Assembly (NCBI RefSeq): GCF_021018805.1
Contig: NC_086259.1
Span: 15,767,501-15,831,500 of the forward strand
Direction: 5' to 3'
Source of the DNA: Prinia subflava
Taxonomy: Eukaryota; Chordata; Aves; Passeriformes; Cisticolidae
Length of the DNA stretch: 64,000 nt
Positions 26,253 through 37,400 of the stretch are shown one piece after another (positions within the stretch are counted from its first letter, which is position 1; each line of letters starts with the position of its first letter). The notes below the pieces were generated by a model. It made no database searches. It saw nothing but the letters and a program-made list of their open reading frames with translations, and was not told the origin of the DNA. Both the position numbers and the translations under genes were made by a program.

Positions 26253-26766
26253 TGTTTATGGTAGCCCCTGGACCAGTCACAGAGCAGCTCTGGTTTCCTT
26301 GGAAAGTTGACAGTGTGCAAATTGATTCTAAGTTTTACATGCTCCCACAGAAGGTCTCTCTAAGAGACTTCCCTGTAGCTCATGGCAAGCAAGAAACTGC
26401 CCAGTCCCATGAGCCTTTGCAGGTATGCTAATCTTTTGTTTGTGATTGGTCATTACCCTGGTTCCTGGTTTTTGCCATCCCTCAATTGGACAATTTTGGA
26501 TCCCTTCCCTGATTGGTTGTTTCCCCCATCCTTTCCCTCATTGGTTCAAGTTGCTGACCCTGCCCACTCCAAACCCTATAAAAGTCTGTGATTCTAGGAC
26601 TTCGGGGTCTTTTACTGGTTTGTGTTTGAATAAAGAAGCCCCTGACACTGGAAGATTGCCTCCTGCTCCATCCACCCTGTGTTGTCTGAGAGGAGCTTTG
26701 CTGCTCTGCGGCTCCTGCAGCCTCCCAACCGTGCAGTGTCACTGTGGTGTGCCTGTGTGCCCAACA
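26253..26766 (+). mobile_element. Solo retroviral-type LTR (endogenous retrovirus)
   Basis: The layout is that of a U3-R-U5 LTR on the plus strand. U3 has inverted CCAAT boxes (ATTGG) at 26445, 26485, 26512 and 26540, followed by a TATA box (tataaaa, 26577-26583). A polyadenylation signal AATAAA lies at 26629-26634, inside or just before the presumed R end, with a T/G-rich downstream part. Proposed limits are TGTT at 26253 and AACA at 26763-26766, which form a 4-bp inverted terminal repeat. I found no target-site duplication at these limits, so the edges may be off by tens of bases or the copy may be rearranged. No gag, pol or env sequence is visible on either side, so it is a solo LTR. Family and class are not asserted. 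Confidence 0.65.
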
Positions 26767-26960
26767 CTGGGAGTGTTTTTATAAAGACGCTTCACCTGGA
26801 AGGTCGCGGCACCCAGAAGAGCCTGGCTCTGCCACAAATCCCTTTTTTTGTATTAAAATCTGATAGAGGGCTGGCAGGGATGCTCAGGATCAGAGCAGGC
26901 AGGCAAAGTGCATCTTGTGTCACCTGCTGAGGTTTGCCACAGTGCGGGCACCGTCTGTGC
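26767..26960. other. Spacer between two LTRs
   Basis: About 195 bases separate the two LTRs. The sequence is fairly GC-rich, with CpG at 'ggtcgcggc' and 'gtgcgggcaccgtctgtgcgtgc'. It shows no primer-binding-site-like start or retroviral coding sequence, so the LTRs do not flank a shared provirus interior. Confidence 0.5.
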
Positions 26961-27720
26961 GTGCTTGCTTGGGTTATGTAACCAAAAAAAAATTTGTACT
27001 CTATTTCATCTATAGAAAGCAGTTGGGAGATGGTTTCTTTTTTTCTTTAACTCTTGTAACTCCAGTGGGGAGGAGGGCGGATGCCTTCTGATAACAGCCC
27101 AGCTGTTAAACCAGGGGGGGCAGGGTTTGTTATCTCTTTCATCAACTTTGTGCACCCTCCAGGGGGTATCTTCTGTTAATGGGCCATTGAGGCTCACCAG
27201 TGATGTGACACATTCCATCATCCCATTGTGGGGAGGAGCCAACCATTCCCTACCCAGATAAAAATGGGGACACAGGGACCCCAGACATTCCTCTTTTCCA
27301 CTGGATTCCCAGAGGAAGACTGGACTGATCTCACCACCACTGAATCTGTCTGCAGGATCATCTCTACTCCAACAGAGCCACATCTGTCACCGCAGGAGGA
27401 CTTATTTGGACTGCTTCCAACATCCTGACAAAGGGTCTCAGGTCGTATCCCTGACTCCATCAGGGTTTTTTAGGACTTTTGTTTGTTTGCTTGCTTGTTT
27501 TTTTGTACTACTGCATTTGTACTTTTAATATTAAAATACTAAAGAACTGTTACTCCTACACTACTAAAGAACTGTTACTCTTATTCCCATATTTTTGCCT
27601 GAAAGCTCCTAATTGCAAAATTGTAATAATTTGGAGGGAGGGGGTTCTCACATTCTCCATTCCAAGGGAAACTCCAGTTTTCCCTGACAGATACCTGTCC
27701 TTCCAAACCAAGACAGTGCT
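26961..27720 (+). mobile_element. Solo LTR with 5-bp target-site duplication
   Basis: The element runs from TG at 26966 to CA at 27714-27715 (750 bp) and is flanked by a perfect 5-bp direct repeat, GTGCT, at 26961-26965 and 27716-27720. TG...CA ends with a 5-bp duplication are the hallmark of integrase-mediated LTR insertion, and 5 bp is typical of ERVL and some other vertebrate ERVs. I give the strand as plus because a TATA-like 'agataaaaat' (27256-27265) precedes a possible ATTAAA poly(A) signal (27530-27535), but this is weak and the true direction could be minus. An internal 18-bp string is tandemly duplicated at 27538-27555 and 27563-27580. The right end matches a sequence I associate with abundant passerine LTRs. 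No internal retroviral genes remain. Confidence 0.75.
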
Positions 27721-27869
27721 GCAGCCTGCGGGGCAGCATCCTGCACAGCCAGCCCAGCCTGGCTCCTCTCGGGCTTGGCGCTGGCCCCGGTGATTCAGAG
27801 CCGTGACATTTTGCGAGCAGATTGTACAAGCAGGAGCAGCAAACCTGAGCTGGGGAAACGGTGCCAAGA

Positions 27870-27995
27870 GGCTTTCAGATGATCAGAGCAATATGCCAGT
27901 CGCTTAGAGGTCGATTGACCAATTAGCGATTAGATTTGGAGAGCAGGCATGTCATTTCAGATCGTTATTTGCCAAAAGATCAACTATGTGGAAAG
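27870..27995. promoter_or_regulatory. Candidate conserved non-coding element with homeodomain cores
   Basis: Just beyond the LTR lies complex sequence retaining several CpGs in AT-rich surroundings (cgctt, tcgatt, gcgatt, tcgtta). It includes 'aattagcgatta' (27921-27932), with two homeodomain-like ATTA/TTA cores in close spacing. The low mutational decay of CpG suggests constraint. This is inference. Confidence 0.35.
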
Positions 27996-30900
27996 TTTTA
28001 ATTTAAAAGCAGTATTTTTTTTTCTTTTTTTTTATACATCCTGGGTTTTCTAACCCCAGCTTCATACGGTGAGGTGCTGGCAGCAGGTCACAGCCCTGGG
28101 GACCGATTGCAGCTGGCAGAGTGACAACTGCACTTCAACAAAGCCTCCAGGAAATCAGCCCGGGCTTCCAGTTTCATCTGAACACCACTCGTGCTGAGCC
28201 AAAGGCATGAGAGCAAAACAGGAGCAGAGAAAGGTTTTGCAAAGGGGTTGGGCATGAAGACTTACAAAGGGAGAACTTATCTGCAGCTAGAGCAGGGTGT
28301 CTTTTCTAGTGATGCAAGGTTCAAAGCAGATGGTGGGAATTTCCAACCTGGTCTGTGTCTAATTATAACCAATCGGAAAAGAACTAAAATATCTCAAGTC
28401 AGGCCCTGGAGACCTGCACTTGTTCAGTCTCCTGTAGCAGTATTGTTGGACTGAACTCCCAAGTGGGGCTTCTCGAGGCAGGAAAAGCCATCTCACCTGC
28501 CCTGCTGGACAGATGGAGGAGGATGGGACTGGCACCAGCTCAAGGTTCCTTCACAACAAACCCTGGCTGCAGAGCTGCCGTGAGCCTTTCCCAAGGGCTT
28601 GGGTAACTCTCTGTGTCTTCATGTATGGTAAAAAACCAGTGCTTTGTTCACTGTAAAAAAATAAAAATACAGTAAAAACAGGTTTATTAGGACTAGAGGT
28701 ATTGATTTTATGGCAAACTTGCCCTGAGTTACTTTATTTGGGGCCAGGAAGTTCTCTGGGAGCAAAGTGCCCTTAGGGTTCAAGGCCATACAAATTAAGG
28801 GGAGCATGGGAAAGATATCTGGTCACATCTACAGTGGGAAAGGAATTCTTCTCTGCTTAGAAATGGTATTTTATGGTCTGCATGTGTACTGCAAAGGCAC
28901 CTCAAGTGATGCTGTGGAGAAACAGGAAACAAATGGTGCTACGTGCAGTAACTCATAGCTGTAGCAGCTTTGTATTTTTTCCAAAATTGTACTGATTCAG
29001 AACTGCAGACATTTCAGGAGAAACAGAGGGGAAAAAGGCAAATGAAATAAACACTCATGAAAGCAGTTCACGTTTGAAACTGAATTTTGTAACATCCTTT
29101 GAAAATCTCTGATGGTGTTATAACAGTCCTGGAACAGTGAAAGAACACAACCTGAACTCTGAAAAATCAGAGTTGTTTTTGGATATCTGTTCTTCCTCCA
29201 GCTCAAACCCACCCCCAGCAAGGACAGCAGACTGGACCCTTCGGAGTATCAGGGCATCTTACTGTCCTAAAGGTGCAGATCTCAGGGCTGCCAAAACAAG
29301 GCATTTCCCAAGGAAACTTTGCACCTGGCCTTGCATCACTCCCTGCAGCAGAGCCCGGCCACAGTGAACCAGATAACAGAAGTCTTACCAACAGTCTGGC
29401 CCTGCACACTGAATACATTTTACCTGTTTTACAGGCCAGGAAAAGAATTAATAGAAAAACCTCCATGAGAAGCTACTGAACATAATGGAACCAGCAATTT
29501 GCTTGAGAATATTTTAATTGCCCTGTTTACCCAAAACTCCCTGACTTCAGCCTGAACTTTGCTTCTTCCAGAAAATTAGGAACAGCCCTTCTGTGAAACA
29601 ATTACACAACATGTTTATAGAGAATAATTTCTAGGAATTATATTAAATCATAATAAATCACAGCAGGTTGTGACAGGCTACACTTGTCAGTGCCTGCACG
29701 CGATGCATCCTGGACATTCACAGTCTCACAGACGAGGTCTCACTAAGCCACCCTGAGGCAATAACCCCACCACACTGCTCCAGGAGGCAGAGTGTCAGCG
29801 TTACACAGAATATTTGAGGCTGGTGCACGTGCTGCAGCACTGCCTTTGCCAGCAGTGTGTGCTGGCACAAGCGTGGCCAGGGGCAGGAGCCCAGGAAATG
29901 TCACTGTGCTCGAGTAGGTGGCACTCTTCATCTGAGTCAACACTGAAACCCTGGTGCGCTCAACACTTCTGGAGGTGTCGTCTTGTGGATACAGAAGTGA
30001 CATCCTGACCAGCTCTAATCCTGACAGGTTTCAGGTGGGAGGCTTTTCTCTTGTTCCCTTCAAATATACAGCTGCTTAACACGTGTGTTCCAGTGCAGTT
30101 CTGAGCTGGAGGGCAGCACTTTCTCCATGGCTCTTCCTACCACGATGTTGGATCTACAGGGTACAGTTGGTGTTGGTCCAGTGGGGCCTTGATTCTCTGT
30201 CCTGCCACATTGTCTTACCCTGGACAGGTTTGCACTCAGGTGTGAAGGACCATGACTCCTGATCCCCTTCCAGCAGCTCAAATGCTTATCACAGACATTT
30301 TTATTGCCCTGAGGGTAGATGCTGTCCCTTAACCCAAGCCAAGAGAATTGACATTTATGTGAGCAATTTCTGATTTGCTGGGAAGCACCTTTATTAACCA
30401 GGGTAGCCTCAAGGTTTCATCAACTCACAAAGCCCTCCAAAAACTTCTTCCCCAGGCAGTCCCTGCCACCAAGCCTCAGCAGCCTCCCACAAACATTCAG
30501 GAGTTTCAGTGCCCAGTGTCCTCTGCATCACTTCTGTCAGACCTCTAAAGCACACTCTTGGTTTCTTTTGCAGAATAGCAATGGGACAAGGCAGGAAACA
30601 AGACAGAGGAACCGAGTAGGGGTGCTGAGAGAAAATGATTGAAAAAATACAGGCAGATTAAATTTCATTTTCCTTAGCAGGCAAGTGAAGCTAGAAAGTG
30701 AGGATTATTTAACCAATACATTTCTGTCTAACTGTTGATGTCTCTCCAAGTCATTCTGAACTGGAAATCTTTGAGAAGCTGTGCTGCTCATGTTCACTTC
30801 TGAAAAACTTCACATTTTTATGAGGTACCCTTGGCTTTTGAGAGAAAAAAAATAAACTTAGAGAACTGAACTGTCTGGTACTGCCATACGTAGATACAAG

Positions 30901-31085
30901 AATGATGTTACTCTGACATCAACAGCATGACCAGAAACTTCTCAGCAAGCTCATAGGAGCAGAGATATCCCCCTGAGCCCTTGTCCCAGCCAGTCTGGGC
31001 TGAAAACAGCCTCCCATGCTGGAGCAGGGGGCTCTGCCCAGTGGCAGGCAGCAGCACCCACCTGAGGCCAGGATCTGATCTCCTT
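27996..31085. other. Non-coding unique DNA
   Basis: T-rich tract at 28014-28033. The rest is unique sequence without supportable genes or recognised transposons. Confidence 0.65.
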
Positions 31086-31089
31086 TGCA

Positions 31090-31170
31090 GCTCCATAAAT
31101 CAATGGGAGCTCCATCCACTTCAGTGGAGGCCCTCTGGATTTACGCCAGAGCAACTGAAATTAGAAGCTT
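31090..31170 (+). repeat. Old amniote repeat remnant
   Basis: The words 'cacttcagtggag' followed by 'ctctggatttacgccag' and 'gcaactgaaat' strongly resemble the ancient amniote repeat pattern 'acttcagtggagttactctggatttacaccagtgtaactgag'. This is the best-preserved of the five related segments in this window. Its right end abuts a candidate enhancer. Confidence 0.55.
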
Positions 31171-31194
31171 GCCCTAAGTGGGCGGGAGCTCATT

Positions 31195-31400
31195 ATAAGA
31201 CTAAATAAGGAGTGAGTCATTTTCAGAATTTTAAACTGAAAGGAGCTGCATTTGGCTGACCTCCTTTTTTTTTTTCCACGCTGACGGCTTATTAGATTAC
31301 AGCAGATAAGAACTGTGCTCTCCTATTGGCTTTTCATGGCAACGTGTCTGTGGCACTGACAAAGGTGGAAACGCCGGTTCAAAAAGGAAAAAAAAAAAAA
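31195..31400. promoter_or_regulatory. Candidate enhancer with AP-1, GATA, CCAAT and RFX-like sites
   Basis: Within about 130 bases there is a perfect AP-1 site TGAGTCA (31213-31219), a GATA site AGATAAG (31314-31320), an inverted CCAAT box ATTGGC (31325-31330) and an RFX-like half site CATGGCAAC (31335-31343). CpGs are kept in 'ccacgctgacggc', 'caacgtgtc' and 'aaacgccggttc'. Such dense clustering of distinct strong motifs in unique DNA is typical of an active distal element. No transcription unit is visible. The target gene is unknown and probably lies outside the window. Confidence 0.45.
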
Positions 31401-34400
31401 GCAAAGCAATATGTTTGAACAGCACAGTGTTTTTAACTGGGAGTCAATTTTGATATGTGAGGAGACAAACACTGGCTCAAGTTACTTATAAGTATTCCCA
31501 TTTCATGCAGAATACATCAAGGGCCAAGTGACCTGAGAGGAACCGAGCATGAAGAGACAGGAAATCTCTGAGTGGATTGAGAGAAGCTGGTTGCTCATTG
31601 GAGGAATGATTGCCAGTCTTAATTATCAAGTTTGATAATAATTTCTTGTTAGTACCTCAATTAGGAAGACATTTGACTAAAAATAAAGTTTAAAACAAAT
31701 ATGAACACAGAAGAACTACTCACCCTGCCCAGTTCCAAAGCCCCATTCTGAGCCTATTCTGGCCTCTCAGATCTTAAATCCTTCCATCTTCATCTTGCAA
31801 CCCTTTCAAGGAGAATTTTTAGGCTCCTACTGCCCAGGTATTTTAAAAAGAGGACTTTCACTGGTAAGATTAGGCCTGAGTGTGAGATAGCCTCCTAAAT
31901 CACTTTTGGCCTTGCATCACTCAGCAAAGCAGACAACAAAACTTCCATGCAGAAAATGTTCCTGGGGTAACAATTCTGAGGCTGCCTCATTTGAGATTCC
32001 AGATCTGCTAAACCTTGTGATCTCTGTTTGAATACTCATTCACCCAGAGTGAGATTGTATTCAAAACAGTGGTGAATGGAACAGGTAATTACAGCTTACC
32101 ACAAACAGAAACACCAGAGGCACATGAAGGAAGAGGGAAAGGACAGGAAATTTCTCTTCATCAGATCAGAAGGAGGAGAGAACAGGGTATATAAAGTTTG
32201 TTGGGCTCTCTGAATCTTCTAGTACATTTTTATCCAAAGTGTGGAGATCAGTCATGATACAGAAAGCTGCTGCATGGGATTGCTCTGTGTCAGGGGCCCA
32301 TTTCCTGCAGTTGTGATTGACATAACCTGGTATTGGCTCTGAGCTGACCACAACCACAACCTGGGGAGGCACTGAGGACAACGGGGCTGTTCTCATTCAC
32401 TCCCACAACCACAGTGCTAAACACTCATTCGATCTGTCACAGGCACCTTCTCACAGATCAGAGATTGTCCTGTAGACCTGAAAGCCTCACTCTAGTCATG
32501 TAGCTCAGAGTTTAGGAGGCAATTTCTTGATGACCTACGAGGACTTCCTTGGGGTGACATTACTGATGCCCGAGAAACAAAAGCAGAAAACACCCTGTGG
32601 GGCCAAATTCAGGTAGATTAGAAGGAAATGAAGTGTTTAACTCAGTAGGACTAGAAACCTGCCTGGAATATCTTCTCTGCTGAACCAGAAGGTTGAGGCC
32701 ATGTGGCATTACTCAGTGTCACTTTTATGCAAGAACAGCCCAAGGTCCCCAGGGAGAGCCAGGCCCTGGTGCTGTCCTTGGGGAAGCTGCACCTGGCTGG
32801 GTGTGCAGGGGAGCTCCATGGCCCTCCTGGCTGCCTGCAGAAACACCACAGGGGCCAAGAGCAAATCCCAGGATCCCAGCATTTTGTCAGCCAGCAGGAA
32901 TTCCCCCAACACCATGTTCAGCTTCCTCATGGGAAGTTTGGGGTGTACCTGTAGAGGACATTCCAGTCAATTCCTAAAACACCCAGAGGTGGGTGGTTTA
33001 GGAATCTCCTCCTGGTTTCTATATTTAACTGGTGGTGCAAGCATTGCCCAAATCCTGGGCTGGGGAAGAGGGAGCGGTGTAGGTGGGAAGAGCCATTCCT
33101 GGAGAGCTGGATTCCTTACAGCTGGCACTTTCCAGTGAGCCCGGGGCTTTTTGGGGTGCACATGTGAGGGAGAATGATGAGAATGATTTCATCTTGACCC
33201 CCCCAGCCCTTCATGGGTGAGCCCACCTCTGCACGGCCATGGGGCTGCTCCAGAGGGATCCTTGGGTTTGTCCAAGTGATCAGTAGATTTTGCCAGGGTA
33301 TCAGGCAGCATCACAGAGGATCTTTGCCCTCTGCTCCTTTTCCAGTCTGCTTTTTACTAATTATATGACACAGGTCTGTAGACAGCATTTCTTCCTCCTG
33401 CCACCTGTGCCAAAGTGTTTTGGGGGCTCTCATTTTCTTGCAGGTTATAAGTCCACAATTTTCTCTCTCTCGTTCTAAATGGGAATTTCCCTTTGAGGAC
33501 AGGAAGCCAGCATACTCCATGTATGTCTTCTTGCTATGGTACCTAAATCTCTTCATTCCTCTTGCTCTTGACAAGTCCACTCCCCCCATTTTTGCAGGAC
33601 CCTATTCCAGGCACAGCAGAGCTCCTGTCCTGGCAGAGGCAGCGTGCTGGGCGCTGCCCACCGGCCACCTCCATCCAGGGACACTCTGGTCCTTCCCACA
33701 GTGGCTCTTCCCAAGCCAGGAGCTCTGGGCTCAGCCCTGCCCTGCCCCAGGAACCTGCACAACTCGCTGGGCTGCCAGAGGAGCAGCTGGAGACAAACTT
33801 TTTACCCCACGGCGTTGCTGCTTTTGGCTGGGGTTGGTTTTGTGAGGAGCTTTGCTGCTGACTAATAGCCCCGGGCAATTGGCAGGGGAAATGAGACCTC
33901 AGTGAATGGCAAGGTATGGTGAACCAAAATGACAAGATTATACTAGCAGTTCATTAAAGCAGATGGGAGAGATTAGAATGCTTGTTACTATGATAAAGCA
34001 AAATTGCATGTGTATGAAACATGCCTAGACAGAAGTTTTGAAAAAATTAACATCACAAAACGCTAGCTTTTCAATTGAAAAAAAGAATTCTGTGCTGGTA
34101 GACATGATTTTGTCAAAGGAGAGGATTTTGGTGTGAAATACACCTGGAAAATATGACAAATTATAAAGCATATTTCCCTTTCAGTTTATGCTACTTCTCT
34201 GGAAAAAAAAAACACCAACAAAAGCCCTGGATGGGACAAGCAAACTGGTTCTGCTCTCCCCTCTTTATTTTCTGATAACCTATGTCTTATTTCAAAGAAG
34301 CAGCATAAGAGAAGTCCACCCTAAGCGGACTGAAACATAAAGAAAAATTCCTTATAATATTCTGAAACATCCCATTGCTTTCACTTACAGGAAAAGTGTG

Positions 34401-37400
34401 TCAAAGATGGCCAACACAACCATTTCCCAACAGACAGACATCCAGTGGCCACTTGTTGGGTCTGAAATCCCAGCCAAAGGTTCTGACCTCTCCTCGTTGT
34501 GACACAACGCTGGCTCAAATTTTCTGGAGTTTAAGGGGCTTTAAAAATTGGCTCAAATCTGTATCTGATCTTTGCCATGTGAACTGTCCTTCTTGTAGCA
34601 TGAGGCAAACTGTAAAGCACAACCATGCTTTGGGGAAGTTTGAACAGAGACTTGATTTCAGATCTGAACTTTGTCATTCAGGCCTATCTCTTCCCTTTCT
34701 TCTTTCCCTTTGTGCTAGCAACACGCTCTGACTTTGTAGATCAATGCAGAAGGCTGTAAATGATGCATGAAATGAAAAATCCCTGTCCAGCCAGAGCACA
34801 GAGAGAATACAGACAGTGCTATACTGTCATTGCTGTGGTATTTGCTGCAATATTCACAGCTAGAAAAGCCCTCTAAGTCCCAGAACAATGCTGGACTATT
34901 TTAAAGTCTCAAGCTCTTTTTGGAGAGAGGGGAAAGAGGAAAGGAAAAATTAACTCCCCCTTACACCCACCTTCTTTCTTCCTTTGTTTCAGAGTTTTCA
35001 CAAGAGCAAACTCTGCCCTGCCATATGAATCTTTCATTATTCCTCAACCCCCAAAAAATTCCTTCCTGTTCTCAAATGGGGGTGGCAGCAGATGAGAAAA
35101 GATGAAAATAAAGAGATTATATCAAATAAACAAATGCTCTAATTGAGCCAGCTCAGAATGAATCATCAGCTGTGCTGCACTGAGGCTGGGGCTTGTCCCC
35201 CTCCAGCAAAACCCCTGAGCCCAGGCAGGGGCCACCAGCCAAACAGCCCCAGCAGCCAGTCCCAGCCCCTGGGCCTGAGCACCACTGGTCTCTGGACTCT
35301 GATGCAGAGCTGGACTCTGATCTTTCCCAGCCTGAGTGATTCTGGTTGTGTGAAGGAGGATGACCACGCTCAGAGGTGCTTGAGCCCTCCCCGAGCGCGC
35401 CCGGCCCATTCCTCGCCCCTCTAATGTCCTGTGCTGGCACTGGGGATGATGAGTGCTTGGCAGCACTATTCTTCATATGGAACATTAAGCTGAGGTCTTG
35501 CACACTCCTGAACATTAAATATCCCATGATAGTCATGAAGAAGAGCTACGGGTTTTATTAACCTCAGTGTCCTGGACACATTGCACTAGGAAAGTCATCA
35601 TTAACCTACCTTAAGAATACAGGCAGGGGCCCTCTTTGCAAACTAATGCTCCAAGAGCTACAGCCCTATGAAATGCCTTTAATAATTTAAAGCAACTACC
35701 AAATGTTGCTATAAAGGATATAACCTCACCTCGACAAAGAAAATCTGTAAAGGTTTTGACACAGTAAAGTGCTCACAGGTCCAAGTCTTGATTCTTTTGC
35801 TAGTCAATGCTCAACCATTGCATCCAAATACTCATTCTTCCCTTCTCTCCCACCCTCTGCCAAAAGCTGGTTCATCTGGGCTTGCAGCTATTTTTAAGAT
35901 CTAACTTTCATTGCAAACTGGGGTAAAAACCATTAACAACACTTCAGCACATGTTGAGAACTCTTCTGAGAAGGCTTAGGACAAAATCAGATGATCCCCC
36001 AAAAGATAAATAAATATCATTCTTTAAAAAGGTCAGACAAGGGTTTGTTTGGTTTTGGGGTTTTTTTTTTATAAAAAGAGCAAGGAAGAATTAGGTTTAC
36101 TTGCTTGTGCAATATTAAATACAACCTGATTTAACCCAGCAACAAATAATACTTGAGTGATAACAGATTTCACTTGACAAATGTTAGAGTCACTGCTACA
36201 TTGGTTGATATATTTCTAATTTGTGCCTCTAACACCCAACTCCAATTTGCTGTCAGTGCACAGGGGAAATACAATTACTGGAGGAAGTGGAAGGAGGGAG
36301 AAAATAAGAGGCTGGTGCAGCAGCAGCACTCTGATACATCGGCTCAGTATTGTTTTCTCTGTGAACCAGCTTCTGCAAAGGAAAGTTTCAAAGAACAAAG
36401 ATGAGTGCTGCTTGCCTTGCCTGAGCTGTGGTGAGCACAGAGTGTCAGCACAGCCCAGAGTGTTTTCCCCATGACCCCTCCACCAACCTCTGCAGGTGTG
36501 CACCCTCCAATTTCCCTAATCCTTCTCTCTTCACTGAAAAAAATTATTAAAAACGTTCTTTTTGGCACTGAAGTCAGCAAATGTGACTGAGGAGAAAAGG
36601 CAGCAGAAGTGGTGAGAGAGGAGGTTCCTTTGCAGAGGTTCCCACTGCAGCACACCACACTTCCAAGGGCCATATTGGGTTTTTTGCTTGTCCTGCAGCA
36701 GACAGTGAGGGTTTAACACCCAGTGGCCACACACAGGTACCAGCTGGTCAGGGAGGCCCCTCTTATCCCTGTGCTCCAAACTGAGCCCACCCAGGGACAG
36801 CAGGGCTTCAGCTTCACATCCCATTGGCCATCAGAGGAGTCAGACACCAAGGAAACACATTTGGATTTAGTCAGCCTTAAAATTTGCACTTCCAGGGGCA
36901 CACCAAAGCAGAATTTGCCTTTTCCACTTTTGCAAAGTGCAAAGGAGTGATTTGTATGTTTACCAAGATCAGGAAATTTTTCCACTCTCCTGCATTAATT
37001 TACTGTTGCCCAGAGTGAAAGGGGGAATCTCTGATCTCTTACAGCAGCAAAGCGTCCTCTGAACTCAGGGATGCAGGAGGGAGACCCACATGAGCTCTGG
37101 GTCCTTGGACAGGTCATTCCCTCACCAGCACAGCCAGATGAAGCAGCGAGGGGATGAGCAAAAACCTGAGAGCAAAGGAAATTGCATCCCTGGGCTTAGA
37201 GGGTAGGCAGCAAGCAGAAGAAAACACAACCTGCAGACCCCATTCTCCACCCCTGTCTCTCCCCACAGCAGCCGTGGGCTCCCTGCAGCCCCCAGCAGGG
37301 CTGATGAGGAGGGAGGGTCCCTCTGCAGGCACCAGGGGAGGGTGGTTCCAGCCTGAGTGCAGGCAGGGACAACATCCTCTCTGTGATAAAGCTTCAGCGT

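Noticed and set aside
26253..27720. A single provirus bounded by the two LTRs
   Set aside because: The LTR sequences are unrelated, only about 200 bp separate them, and no primer-binding site, gag, pol or env sequence lies between.
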